Of a stretch of DNA of 64,000 bases, positions 7,206 through 17,806 are shown one piece after another. Position 1 is the first letter of the stretch. Every line of letters starts with the position of its first letter. Origin of the DNA: Kutzneria chonburiensis (GTDB lineage: Bacteria > Actinomycetota > Actinomycetes > Mycobacteriales > Pseudonocardiaceae); contig NZ_CP097263.1 in NCBI RefSeq assembly GCF_028622115.1, positions 434,001 to 498,000 on the forward strand, read 5' to 3'. Made by a program: the position numbers and the translations under genes. The notes beneath the pieces are model-generated. The model saw only the letters and a list, made by a program, of their open reading frames with translations. It was not told where the DNA came from and made no database searches.

Positions 7206-7985
7206 CTATTCGCTGAGCAGGCCTTTTCGAAGGTCCACCAGCGTCCGGGCCAACAGCCGCGACACGTGCATCTGCGAGATGCCGATCCGGTCGGCGATCT
7301 GCGTCTGCGTGAGGTTGCCGAAGAACCGCAGCAGGATGATGGTCCGCTCCCGCTCCGGCAGCTGCTGCAACAGCGGTTGCAGGGCCTCCCGGTTCTCCAC
7401 GCCCATCAGCTCGGGGTCCTCGTCGCCGAGAGCGTCCCCGAGCGACACCGACTTGTCCGTGCCGACGAGCAGCTCGTCCAGCGACGAACTGCGGTAGGCG
7501 TTGGACGCCTCCAAGCCCTCGTACACCTCGTCCTTGGTGATACCGAGATGAGTGGCCAGCTCGCTGGGCGTCGGCGCGCGGCCGAGGTGCTGGGACAGCT
7601 CGTTGGTGGCGCCGGTGATGGCCAGGTGCAGCTCCTTGAGCCGCCGAGGCACCCGCACCGACCAACTGGTGTCCCGGAAGTGCCGGCGCACCTCGCCCAT
7701 GATGGTGGGCACGGCGAAGGACAGGAAGTCGCTGCCCCGCGTCGGGTCGAAGCGGTCGATGGCGCTGATCAGGCCGACCGTCGCCACCTGCACGAGGTCG
7801 TCGTGCGGCTCGCCGCGCTGCCCGAAGCGCCGCGCGATGTGCTGGGCCACCGGCAGGAACTCGGTCACCAGGCGGTCCCGCAGCTCGGTCCGGCGGGGAT
7901 CCGCAGCGTCCAGGCCGGCCAGCTCGGCCAGCACGGGATCCAGGTGCGCGTAGTCGTTGGTAGCGCGTTCAGAAGACTGTGTCAC
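7206..7985 (-). CDS. SigF/SigB-family alternative sigma factor
   Basis: A 259-residue group 3 sigma factor that directs RNA polymerase to stress promoters. Region 2 contains DDLVQVATVGLISAIDRFDP and the following segment GSDFLSFAVPTIMGEVRRHFRD; region 3 follows with APTPSELATHLGI; region 4 ends with the helix-turn-helix TQTQIADRIGISQMHVSRLL. The GTG start at 7985 was chosen because it overlaps the RsbW stop as GTGA and leaves the usual family length; the longer frame upstream is a shadow. It is the last gene of a four-gene module with its anti-sigma factor, an antagonist and an ANTAR protein. A promoter matching the SigF consensus precedes the module, suggesting autoregulation. Confidence 0.92.
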   Translation of the reverse strand: MTQSSERATNDYAHLDPVLAELAGLDAADPRRTELRDRLVTEFLPVAQHIARRFGQRGEPHDDLVQVATVGLISAIDRFDPTRGSDFLSFAVPTIMGEVRRHFRDTSWSVRVPRRLKELHLAITGATNELSQHLGRAPTPSELATHLGITKDEVYEGLEASNAYRSSSLDELLVGTDKSVSLGDALGDEDPELMGVENREALQPLLQQLPERERTIILLRFFGNLTQTQIADRIGISQMHVSRLLARTLVDLRKGLLSE

Positions 7986-8461
7986 AGGCCCACCACGTCG
8001 TCGGCCCGCTTCTTCACCAGGTCGAACCGCAGCACATGCCCGCCACCGGGGCCGGGGACGACCCACGTGTTCACCGAGTCGGTGAGCGCGGTCAGCACCC
8101 GCCAGCCGAAGCTCTCCCGGCTCGGCGGCACGACCGTGCTGGTCGCCGACTCGGCCGAGAAGTGGATCTGCTCGCCCTCCACGGAGAACCGGCACACCAG
8201 GTCCCCGTCGGGCACCGACCGGGAGATCAGCTCTGAGCAGGCCTCGTCAACGGCCATCTTCAGGTCGGAGATCGCGTCCAACGTGAAGTCGGCCCGCATC
8301 GCCAGGTCGGCGGCGACCGCCCGGACCACGGACAGGTGCGCGGGCGAGGCCGCGATGCGCACCTCCACGTCGGCCCCGGACGCGGGCTTGTCGCTGGTGG
8401 TGGTGCTGGGCTCGTGCTCGCTCACTGTCACCTCGGTGCCGTCGACGTCTACCTCGCCCAT
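7982..8461 (-). CDS. RsbW-type anti-sigma factor (serine kinase fold)
   Basis: A 159-residue GHKL ATPase-fold protein expected to bind and hold the SigF-type factor and to phosphorylate its STAS-domain antagonist. The fold is visible in residues ~35-155: a beta strand VRIAASPAHLSVVRAVAA, then the N-box helix ISDLKMAVDEACSELI with the Mg-coordinating residues, and a C-terminal strand before the end. The first ~35 residues are a low-complexity acidic/serine tail. Start ATG 8461 is preferred over an in-frame TTG 12 nt upstream because GGGGGGA lies just before it. Its stop overlaps the sigma gene start, and the antagonist gene lies 16 bp upstream, so stoichiometric expression is likely. Confidence 0.9.
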   Translation of the reverse strand: MGEVDVDGTEVTVSEHEPSTTTSDKPASGADVEVRIAASPAHLSVVRAVAADLAMRADFTLDAISDLKMAVDEACSELISRSVPDGDLVCRFSVEGEQIHFSAESATSTVVPPSRESFGWRVLTALTDSVNTWVVPGPGGGHVLRFDLVKKRADDVVGL

Positions 8462-8477
8462 TGTTCCCCCCAACCCC

Positions 8478-8960
8478 TCAGCCCGGCGCGCCGACCGCGT
8501 CGTCCCGGCTGGGAAACGTGGTCAACACCTCAGTGAGCCCGGTGATCTCCAACGGTCGCCGCACCGACCGGCCGGCCGCGACCAGGCGCAGCTCCACCTG
8601 CCGGCTCCGCGCCTCGTGCGAGGCCTCGACCAGCACGGCCAGCCCGGCCGAGCCGAGGAAATCGACCCCGGACAGGTCGATCACCAGCACCGTGCAGTCA
8701 TCCAGCTCGGCCAGCACCACGGCCCGCAGGGCCGGTGCGGTGAGCATGTCCACCTCGCCGGCGACGGTGGCCACGGCCACGCCGTCGGCGGGCCGGTCGA
8801 CCACCACGTCGATCGGGAGTGCACTGTTGTTCTCGGTCACGTTCAGGCCACTGTCCTCACGTCCACGGAAAGGGAACTGTCGGGAGTTCGACACCGACGA
8901 AGACGCGGCGGCTGGCTGCTCAACCACTGCGTCGAACACGTTACCCGAGCCGGTGATCAT
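8478..8960 (-). CDS. STAS-domain anti-sigma factor antagonist (RsbV/SpoIIAA-like)
   Basis: A STAS protein of 160 residues (or 120 with the alternative GTG start at 8840). The conserved loop carrying the phosphorylatable serine is visible as VIDLSGVDFLGSAGLAVLV, where DFLGSAG holds the target Ser. When dephosphorylated it would bind RsbW and release the sigma factor. The ATG at 8960 overlaps the stop of the ANTAR gene (ATGA), which argues for the longer form and translational coupling. The extra ~40 N-terminal residues, rich in Ser, Ala and Arg, are not part of the STAS fold. Cytoplasmic partner switch of the downstream RsbW. Confidence 0.85.
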   Translation of the reverse strand: MITGSGNVFDAVVEQPAAASSSVSNSRQFPFRGREDSGLNVTENNSALPIDVVVDRPADGVAVATVAGEVDMLTAPALRAVVLAELDDCTVLVIDLSGVDFLGSAGLAVLVEASHEARSRQVELRLVAAGRSVRRPLEITGLTEVLTTFPSRDDAVGAPG

Positions 8961-9634
8961 CCGAGTGCCTGCCAGGTCACCCGCGCGGCCTGCACGGCAG
9001 GCGGCGGCGGCACCGTGGTCGGACCGGTGTCCGGCTCCTGCTCGCCGACGGGCGCGCCGCCGACCACCTCGACCAGCGCGGCCGAGATGTCCCGCAGCTT
9101 GACGTTGAAGTGCTGGCTGGTCCGCACCAGCGTGCGGAACGCGGCCCCGGCGTCGCAGCCGACCCGGCCCATGACCAGGCCCTTGGCCTGCTCGATGAGC
9201 CTGCGGTTCTGCACCATCTCCACCATCTGGTCGGCCCGCAGCATCTCGTCCGCGCAGAACTCGATGACCGCGGTCGCCGTGGCCAGCAGCGGCTCGACCT
9301 GGTCGATCAGCCGGAGGTCGTCCTCCTTGGGCTCGTGGTCGGTGTACACCGACAGCACCGACGGGCCCTCCTGGGTCCAGCTGCCGGGCACGGCGGTGAG
9401 CCACGTCATGCCGTCGGGCAGGGCCTCGATCAGGGTCTCCTCGCCGGTCGCGGCGGCCACCACCGGGCCTTCGCCGCGCGCCCACTGCTCGGCGTCCCGC
9501 TTCGCGGCGGCGCCGATCGCGCGCAGGCTCCGCGAGTTCGTGCTCACCCCGGCTCCGTCGCAGCCGGGCACGCGCTCGACCAGGTGCCGCAGCAGCCGGT
9601 CCAGCAGTTCGGGGCCGAATCTCACCTCGTCCAC
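8957..9634 (-). CDS. GAF and ANTAR domain protein (RNA-binding antiterminator)
   Basis: A 225-residue protein with a GAF-like sensory domain (about residues 10-120) and an ANTAR domain (about 138-190) beginning NRRLIEQAKGLVMGR and continuing through a second amphipathic helix AAFRTLVRTSQHFNVKLRDI. ANTAR domains bind paired stem-loops in nascent RNA and prevent termination. The last ~30 residues are proline-rich and probably disordered. The GTG start at 9634 is 9 nt downstream of a SigF-type -10 box. It is the first gene of the operon and overlaps the STAS gene by 4 nt, so partner switching and antitermination appear to be co-expressed. The GAF ligand is unknown. Confidence 0.9.
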   Translation of the reverse strand: MDEVRFGPELLDRLLRHLVERVPGCDGAGVSTNSRSLRAIGAAAKRDAEQWARGEGPVVAAATGEETLIEALPDGMTWLTAVPGSWTQEGPSVLSVYTDHEPKEDDLRLIDQVEPLLATATAVIEFCADEMLRADQMVEMVQNRRLIEQAKGLVMGRVGCDAGAAFRTLVRTSQHFNVKLRDISAALVEVVGGAPVGEQEPDTGPTTVPPPPAVQAARVTWQALG

Positions 9635-9643
9635 GGGCCCCGG

Positions 9644-9671
9644 ATACCCGGTCGGGGGAGATCGTCAAACC
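9644..9671 (-). promoter_or_regulatory. SigF-type promoter of the ANTAR-STAS-RsbW-SigF operon
   Basis: On the minus strand, GGTTT (9671-9667) is followed after exactly 17 nt by GGGTAT (9649-9644), matching the actinobacterial SigF consensus GGTTT-N15-17-GGGTAT. The -10 box ends 9 nt before the GTG start of the first gene, so transcription would start within a few bases of it. The operon that encodes the sigma factor would thus be autoregulated. Confidence 0.7.
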
Positions 9672-9674
9672 CGA

Positions 9675-9700
9675 GGTTTGGGTACTTCGCGGACGGGTAC
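9675..9700 (+). promoter_or_regulatory. SigF-type promoter of whiB, divergent
   Basis: On the plus strand, GGTTT (9675-9679) is followed after 15 nt by GGGTAC (9695-9700), again the SigF pattern. The start codon of whiB is 36 nt further on, after a strong ribosome binding site. The two divergent -35 boxes are the arms of one perfect inverted repeat CAAACC-CGA-GGTTTG at 9666-9680. Confidence 0.6.
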
Positions 9701-9736
9701 CAGATGGCGGACGACGAGTACCTCAAGGAGGCGCAC

Positions 9737-10039
9737 ATGGCCGACGTGCACCGGCTACCCATCCCGGTCTCCGAGAACTGGGACTGGCAGCGCCTGGGCG
9801 CCTGCCGCGGCGCCAACAGCGCTGTCTTCTTCCACCCGGACAGCGAGCGGGGCTCCGCGCGGCAGGCCAGGGAGGCCAATGCCAAGCGTATCTGCCATTC
9901 CTGTCCGGTGCGCGCCGAGTGCCTCCGGCACGCGATCAACGTGCAGGAGCCGTACGGCATCTGGGGCGGCATGGGCGAGAACGAGCGCCGCGCGGTGATC
10001 TCGGCAACCCGCCGGCGGCTCAAGACCCACGCCAGCTAG
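9737..10039 (+). CDS. WhiB-family iron-sulfur transcription regulator
   Basis: A 100-residue WhiB-like protein. The four cluster-binding cysteines are visible: one in LGACRG, two in CHSC and one in RAEC, followed by the turn motif GIWGGMGENERR and a basic tail. Such proteins bind a 4Fe-4S cluster and the primary sigma factor and adjust transcription in response to redox state or nitric oxide. The sequence around FFHPDSERG is closest in style to the WhiB3 subgroup. The ATG at 9737 is set by a perfect AAGGAGG at 9725-9731. Its TAG stop shares CTAG with the convergent treZ stop. The SigF-type promoter upstream suggests stress-dependent expression. Confidence 0.92.
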   Translation: MADVHRLPIPVSENWDWQRLGACRGANSAVFFHPDSERGSARQAREANAKRICHSCPVRAECLRHAINVQEPYGIWGGMGENERRAVISATRRRLKTHAS

Positions 10040-11709
10040 GCCACGACCGTCACCGATTCGGGCGCACCCGGGGACTTCGAGCTGTACAGCACGGTTCCCG
10101 GGACATCGATCTGCGTGCCGCCGAGGTTGCAGACGACCCGCAGCCGGCCGCGGTGCAGCGTGACGACGCGACGGTCCTCGTCCAGGTCGACGGTGAACTG
10201 ATGCAGGCGGGGATCGGACAGCTCGGGGTGCTCGCGCCGCAGCGCGATCAGCGCGCGATAGGTGGCCAGCACCTCGCTGTTGTCGGCTTCTTCCCACCGC
10301 AGCTTGGACCGCTGGAACGTGGCCGGGTCCATGGGATCCGGCACGTCCTCGGCGGCCCAGCCGTGGTCGGCGAACTCCTTGCGGCGGCCGGTGCGCACGG
10401 CGTCGGCCAGCTTCGGGTCCGGGAAGGACGCGAAGAACTGCCACGGCGCCGACGCCGCCCACTCCTCGCCCATGAAGATCATCGGCGTGTAGGGGGAGCA
10501 CAGCACGATCGCCGCCCCGCAAGCCAGCAGGCCGGGGGACACGGTGGCGGACAGCCGGTCGCCGGTGGCGCGGTTGCCGATCTGGTCGTGGTTCTGGAGG
10601 TACGCCAGGAACCGGTGGCCCGGCGTGGTGAGCGTGTTCACCGGGCGGCCGTGGTGGCGGCCGCGGAACGAGGACCAGGTGCCGGCATGGAAGAACACCC
10701 CGGTCAGGGTGGCCGCAAGCGCTTGCAGCGAGCCGAAGTCGGCATAGTAGCCCTGGGTCTCGCCGGACAGTGTCGAATGTAGACAGTGGTGCAGGTCGTC
10801 GCTCCACTGCGCGTGCAGGCCGTAACCTCCAGCCTCGCGCGGGGTGACCAGCTTGGGGTCGTTCAGGTCCGACTCGGCGATCAGCGTGAGCGGCCGGCGC
10901 ACGTGGGCGGCCAGAGCGTCCACTTCGGACGAAAGCTCTTCCAGCAGGTGCGTGGCCCGGCGGTCGGACAGGGCGTGCACGGCGTCGAGGCGCAGGCCGT
11001 CGATGTGGAAGTCACGCAGCCAACTCAGGGCGTTGTCGATGACGTACCGGCGGACCTCGTCGGACTGCGGGCCGTCGAGGTTGAGCGTCGGGCCCCAGAT
11101 CGTCTCGCCGGCGAAGTACGGGCCGAAGCGGTCGAGGTAGGCGCCGGACGGCCCGAGGTGGTTGTAGACCACGTCGAGCAGCACGGCCAGACCCCGGTTG
11201 TGGCAGGCGTCGACGAAGCGCTTGAAGCCGTCCGGGCCGCCGTACGGGTCGTGCGCCGCGTACCACAGCACGCCGTCGTAGCCCCAGCCGTGCGGACCGT
11301 CGAAGGCGTTGACCGGCAACACTTCCACGAAGTCGATGCCGAGCTGGACCAAATGGTCCAGTTTGCCGATGGCCGCGTCGAAGGTGCCCTCGGCCGTGAA
11401 CGTGCCGATGTGCAGCTCGTACACCACGCCACCGGGTAACGGCCGCCCCGACCAGGCGGAATCCGTCCACTGGAAGGCATTGTGGTCGTACGTGCGGGAC
11501 CGCTGGTGCACGCCGTCGGGCTGCCAGCGGGAGCGGGGATCGGGCAGCTCGTCGGGCTCGTCGTCCAGCTGGAAGGCGTAGTCCGGCGCGGCAGCGGGCA
11601 CCTCGGCCCGCCACCAGCCGTCCGCGTCGCGGCTCATCTCGTGCACGGACAGTCCATTGTGGACCCGAACCCGGGATCGGTTCGGGGCCCACACGGAGAA
11701 CTCGGTCAC
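10036..11709 (-). CDS. treZ: Malto-oligosyltrehalose trehalohydrolase
   Basis: A 557-residue family 13 glycoside hydrolase that releases trehalose from maltooligosyl-trehalose. An N-terminal beta sandwich (about residues 1-90) precedes the barrel. The catalytic nucleophile is Asp242 in GLRLDAVHA, the acid Glu279 in LIAESDLND, and the late conserved region is NHDQIGNRA. The length is usual for TreZ. The gene is third in the glgX-treY-treZ operon and overlaps treY by 4 nt. Together the three enzymes convert glycogen or other alpha-1,4-glucan to trehalose, a stress protectant in actinobacteria. It converges on whiB with shared CTAG stops. Confidence 0.96.
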   Translation of the reverse strand: MTEFSVWAPNRSRVRVHNGLSVHEMSRDADGWWRAEVPAAAPDYAFQLDDEPDELPDPRSRWQPDGVHQRSRTYDHNAFQWTDSAWSGRPLPGGVVYELHIGTFTAEGTFDAAIGKLDHLVQLGIDFVEVLPVNAFDGPHGWGYDGVLWYAAHDPYGGPDGFKRFVDACHNRGLAVLLDVVYNHLGPSGAYLDRFGPYFAGETIWGPTLNLDGPQSDEVRRYVIDNALSWLRDFHIDGLRLDAVHALSDRRATHLLEELSSEVDALAAHVRRPLTLIAESDLNDPKLVTPREAGGYGLHAQWSDDLHHCLHSTLSGETQGYYADFGSLQALAATLTGVFFHAGTWSSFRGRHHGRPVNTLTTPGHRFLAYLQNHDQIGNRATGDRLSATVSPGLLACGAAIVLCSPYTPMIFMGEEWAASAPWQFFASFPDPKLADAVRTGRRKEFADHGWAAEDVPDPMDPATFQRSKLRWEEADNSEVLATYRALIALRREHPELSDPRLHQFTVDLDEDRRVVTLHRGRLRVVCNLGGTQIDVPGTVLYSSKSPGAPESVTVVA

Positions 11710-13909
11710 GAACGCACCACCAAGGCAACCGGATACGTGGACAACAGCTCGGACAGCAGGGGAGCTCCAAAGTTATCAGTGCTGCTCGTCGGTCGACCGG
11801 TGATCACGTCGGTCCACTCCCCGGCGGGCAACGGAAGCACGGTATCGCGCCAACCCCCGGCGGCCGCCAGGCCGATCGGCAATCTCGTGCACACTGCGAC
11901 AAGTCGGTCACCACGGCCGAACGCCAGCGCGTGCTCGGCCGCCGGGCCCTGTGCCGGCACGACGCGGTACCCGGTGAACAGCTCCGGCCGCTCCCGTCGC
12001 AGGCGCAACACGCGGCTGGTGACCAGGAGTTTCGCCGCGCCGGACGCGTCGATCTCGGGCAGCCAGCCGTCGTCGATGCGGGCCAGCAGCGCGGCCCGCT
12101 GCTCGAAGTCCACCGGCCGCCGGTTGTCCGGGTCGACCAGCGAGAAGTCCCACAGCTCGGTGCCCTGGTACACGTCCGGCACACCCGGGCCGGCCAGCTG
12201 CACCAGCTTCTGCCCCAACGAGTTCGACCAGCCGGCCGGCGTGATCCGGTCGACCAGCTCGGTCACCTCGGCCATCAGCGCCGCATCGCCGAACACGTCA
12301 TCGGGCCAGGCGGCGATCGCCTTGTCCACCTCGGGATTGCCGTCCACCCACGAGGTGGCGGTCTTGGCTTCCTTGGCCGCTTTGGCCAGATAGTCCCGCA
12401 GCCGGTCGGCGCTGATCGGATACGCGCCGACCACGGTCTGCCAGCCCAGCCGCGTCAAAGACCGCTCGGGCAACGGCTTGCGCTCGCTCCAGCGGGCGAA
12501 CGCCGTCTCGAACTCCACTTCGGACAGTACGGCCAGTCGGGCCCGGACGTCCTCGGCCCGCTTGGTGTCGTGAGTGGACAGTGCCGTCATCGTCTCCGGC
12601 GACCCGGACTCGCGGGCCTGCATGGCGACGTGGAACTCGGTCGGCGACACGCCGAACCGGGACGGGTCGCTGCCGACCTCGTTCAGCGCCACGAACCGGT
12701 TGTAGCGGTAGAAAGCCGTGTCCTCGACGCCCTTGGCCATCACCATGCCGGACGTCTGCTGCACGCGCGTGGCCAACTCACCGTGCGGATCGGCCAGCAT
12801 CAGCCGCGCGATCTCCGCGCACCGCGGGTTCGCCGAGGCCGCCTGCTCCAGCGAGTTCCGGCCCTCCGGCAGATAGCTGCGGTAGACCGGGAACATCGAC
12901 AGCAGCTCGATGACGGCTTCTTCGTCGTCGAAGGGCAGCAACGCGTTGATGCGCCGCACCTCCGCGCGCAGCAACGTCCGGGCCGCCGTCTCCTTGCAAC
13001 GATTTTCCAGGAACTGCAACGATCCCGCGTTCGGCGGCTCGCCGTTGGGGTCGATGAACAGCCCGCAGATCTCACGCATCGCGTCGTAGCCGGTGGTGCC
13101 GGCGACCGGCCACGACACCGGCAGCGACTCGCCGACGGCCAGGATCTTCTCGGCCACGATCCACATCTCCGGCGCGGCATCGCGCAGCCGGCGCAGGTAG
13201 CCGCCCGGGTCGGACAGGCCGTCCGGATGGTCGATGCGCAGGCCGTCCACGCCCCAGCTCAGCACGTGGGCATGCGTCGCCTCGAACACCTCCGGGTCTT
13301 CCACCCGTACCGCGGCCAAGGTGTTGATGTCGAAGAACCGCCGGTAGTTCAGCTCGGTGTTGGCCGTCCGCCAGTGCACGAGCCGATAGTGCTGCCGCTC
13401 ATGGACTTCCTGCGGCGCGCCACCGTCCGTGCCCGGCGCGACGGGGAACATCTGCTCGTAGTAGACGAGACGGTCCCCGTCCAGCTGCAACTCCTCGAGG
13501 CCGTGCTCGTCGCCGAGGATCGGCACCATGATCGGCCCGCGCGACCAGTCGATGTCGAACTTGCTGGCGTGCAAGGACTCCTGGCCGTAGCGCAGGACGT
13601 CCCACCACCACGGGTTGGCCTGCGGCACCGAGATGCCGACGTGGTTGGGCACGATGTCGACGACGAAGCCGAGGCCCAGCTCACGCAGCCGGGCGTGCAG
13701 CGCCTGCCGGCCGACCTCGCCGCCCAGCCCGGCCGACGTCGCCGTCGGATCGGTGACGTCGTAGCCGTGCGTGGAACCGGGCGTGGCCTGCAACAGCGGC
13801 GACGCGTACAGCGCGCCGACGCCCAGCCGGTCCAGGTAGGTCGCGATCTGCTTGGCCCGCGCGAAACCCATGCCGGGCCCGAACTGGATCCGGTACGTGG
13901 ACGAGGGAA

Positions 13910-13913
<4 letters not shown>
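11706..13913 (-). CDS. treY: Malto-oligosyltrehalose synthase
   Basis: A 735-residue family 13 enzyme that rearranges the reducing-end alpha-1,4 bond of maltodextrins to the alpha,alpha-1,1 bond of trehalose. The start STYRIQFGPGMGF and the early GSTHGYDVTDP segment are typical of TreY. Asp228 in GLRIDHPDG is the nucleophile and Glu255 in WIVAEKIL the acid/base. The middle of the protein contains the family-specific insertions, and the length is normal. It overlaps both neighbours by 4 nt, so glgX, treY and treZ form a tightly coupled operon. It acts in the cytoplasm on glycogen-derived chains trimmed by the debranching enzyme. Confidence 0.96.
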
Positions 13914-16024
<2,111 letters not shown>

Positions 16025-16109
16025 TGCCGCTCCTTCCAGCGTTGGTGCCGAACGATCAAATCATCCAGCCGGTCACCGGGCCACTGAACCATGAAAGTGA
16101 CAGCCTGGT

Positions 16110-16796
16110 GTGGTGGGCGAAGAGTTCGACCGGTTCGCCGGTCAGTGGTGGCGGCCCGACGGTCCGTTCGCGATGCTGCACTGGCTCGCCGCCGCCCGGG
16201 GAGCACTTGTGCCACTCGCGGAGCGACCTGGGGCGTTGCTCGTCGATCTCGGCTGTGGCGGCGGGCTGCTCGCACCCCATGTCGCCGGCCTCGGCTACCG
16301 CCATGTCGGCGTGGATCTGGTCGACAGCGCGTTGTGGGAGGCCCGCGCACACGGTGTCGTGCCGATCAAGGGTGATGTGCTTCACGTGCCATTGGGTGAC
16401 GGGTGTGCCGATGTTGTCGTCGCGGGCGAGATCCTGGAGCACGTGGCCGACCTCGACACGGCGGTCAGCGAGGCCTGCCGGCTGCTGCGGCCGGGCGGTC
16501 GGCTGGTGCTGGACACCCTGGCCGACACGTACCTGGCCCGGTTGCTGGCCGTCACGCTGGCCGAGCGGGTGCCGGGAGTGCCGCGGGGCCTGCACGACCC
16601 GGCGCTGTTCGTGAACCGCGAGCGGCTGGTCCGGTTGTGCGCGGCGGCCGGTGTGCCACTGTCGCTACGGGGTATTCGACCGTCCGTGCCCCAGCTCATC
16701 CGGTGGCTGCCGCGCCGAACGGGCAGGGTGGAGCTGGTGCCGTCGGCGTCGACGGCCGTTCTGTTCCAGGGCCGGGGGATTAAGGAGGCGGGATGA
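16110..16796 (+). CDS. Class I SAM-dependent methyltransferase, UbiG-like
   Basis: A 228-residue methyltransferase. The SAM-binding motif I is LLVDLGCGGGLLAP at about residues 43-56; the acidic motif II follows in HVGVDLVDSA, and motif post-I/III is seen in ADVVVAGEILEHV and LLRPGGRLVLDTL. The fold resembles UbiG-type O-methyltransferases. The GTG start at 16110 is followed by a second GTG, and the ribosome site is weak. Its stop overlaps the type III polyketide synthase start as ATGA, so it probably methylates the polyketide product (an alkylresorcinol or quinone-like phenol). That substrate is inferred from the pairing, as in known phenolic-lipid operons. A deazaflavin or flavin hydroxylase is not present nearby. 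Confidence 0.85.
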   Translation: MVGEEFDRFAGQWWRPDGPFAMLHWLAAARGALVPLAERPGALLVDLGCGGGLLAPHVAGLGYRHVGVDLVDSALWEARAHGVVPIKGDVLHVPLGDGCADVVVAGEILEHVADLDTAVSEACRLLRPGGRLVLDTLADTYLARLLAVTLAERVPGVPRGLHDPALFVNRERLVRLCAAAGVPLSLRGIRPSVPQLIRWLPRRTGRVELVPSASTAVLFQGRGIKEAG

Positions 16797-17806
16797 CCGC
16801 CGTGAGCATCGCCGGCATGGGGCGGGCGCTGCCGGCCGCCGTGTCGCAGCACGAGCTGTGGGACGGCTACTTCCGGCAGCGCGTGGACTCACCCGGCTTC
16901 GGCGAGCGGATCTTCGCCAACTCCGGCGTCGTCCGCCGGCATGCCGCGGTGAATCCGCTGGTCGAGGACGTGTCGCGATGGTCGACCGGGCAGCGGATGA
17001 GTCGCTACCTGGCCGAGGCCGTGCCGTTGGGGTCCGGCGCGGTGTCGTCGGCGCTGGCGGAGGCTGGGATTGCCGCGTCGGAGGTCGGGCTGTTCGCCGT
17101 CGCCTCGTGCACCGGGTACGTCAGTCCTGGCGTGGACGTGCACGTGGCGGCGGAGCTCGGGATGCCGGTTGACCTGCGGCGACTGGTGTTCGGGCACATG
17201 GGCTGCTACGCCGCGATTCCCGCGTTGGGGGCGGTGTCGGACTACGTTGCCGCGCGCGGTCGGCCGGCCGTGCTGCTCAACGTGGAGATCACGTCGCTGC
17301 ACGTGCAGCCCTCGTTGTCGCGGGACCAGGTCGTGGCTCACGCCCTGTTCAGCGACGCCGCCGTCGCCACCGTGCTCACGCCCGGTAGTGGTCTGGAGGT
17401 CGTGGACCTGGTGGCGCTGACCGATCCCGGCACGCCCGACCACATGACCTGGGACGTCACCGACCTGGGGTTTCGTATGGGCCTGTCACCCAAGGTGCCC
17501 GACGTGCTGGCCGTGCATCTGCGGCCGGCGGTCTCGGAGCTTCTTCGGCGCAACGGCGTCGACTCCGTCGCCGGCTGGGCCGTGCATCCCGGTGGGCCGC
17601 GGATCCTGGAGACCGTGGAGGACGTGCTGGGGCTGCCGCCGGACGCGCTGGACGCCTCCCGGGCCGTGCTGGCCGAGCACGGCAACTGCTCCTCGGCCAC
17701 GGTTCTGCTTGTGTTGCAACGGCTTCTGGCCGTGGACGGGCCGATCGTGCTGCTGGCCTTCGGGCCAGGGCTGACCCTCTACGCCTTGCTGCTGCGCCAC
17801 CAATGA
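16793..17806 (+). CDS. Type III polyketide synthase
   Basis: A 337-residue chalcone/stilbene-synthase-fold enzyme. The catalytic triad is complete: Cys138 in GHMGCYAAIPAL, His265 in AVHPGGPRIL and Asn298 in EHGNCSSAT, which distinguishes it from the FabH family. Such enzymes extend an acyl-CoA starter with malonyl-CoA and cyclise the chain to pyrones, resorcinols or naphthols. It overlaps the methyltransferase by 4 nt. The protein diverges from RppA (tetrahydroxynaphthalene synthase) in the region before the active Cys, so an alkylresorcinol or alkylpyrone synthase is more likely, but the product cannot be set. The 3' end overlaps the convergent kinase-like gene by 28 nt. Confidence 0.88.
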   Translation: MTAVSIAGMGRALPAAVSQHELWDGYFRQRVDSPGFGERIFANSGVVRRHAAVNPLVEDVSRWSTGQRMSRYLAEAVPLGSGAVSSALAEAGIAASEVGLFAVASCTGYVSPGVDVHVAAELGMPVDLRRLVFGHMGCYAAIPALGAVSDYVAARGRPAVLLNVEITSLHVQPSLSRDQVVAHALFSDAAVATVLTPGSGLEVVDLVALTDPGTPDHMTWDVTDLGFRMGLSPKVPDVLAVHLRPAVSELLRRNGVDSVAGWAVHPGGPRILETVEDVLGLPPDALDASRAVLAEHGNCSSATVLLVLQRLLAVDGPIVLLAFGPGLTLYALLLRHQ

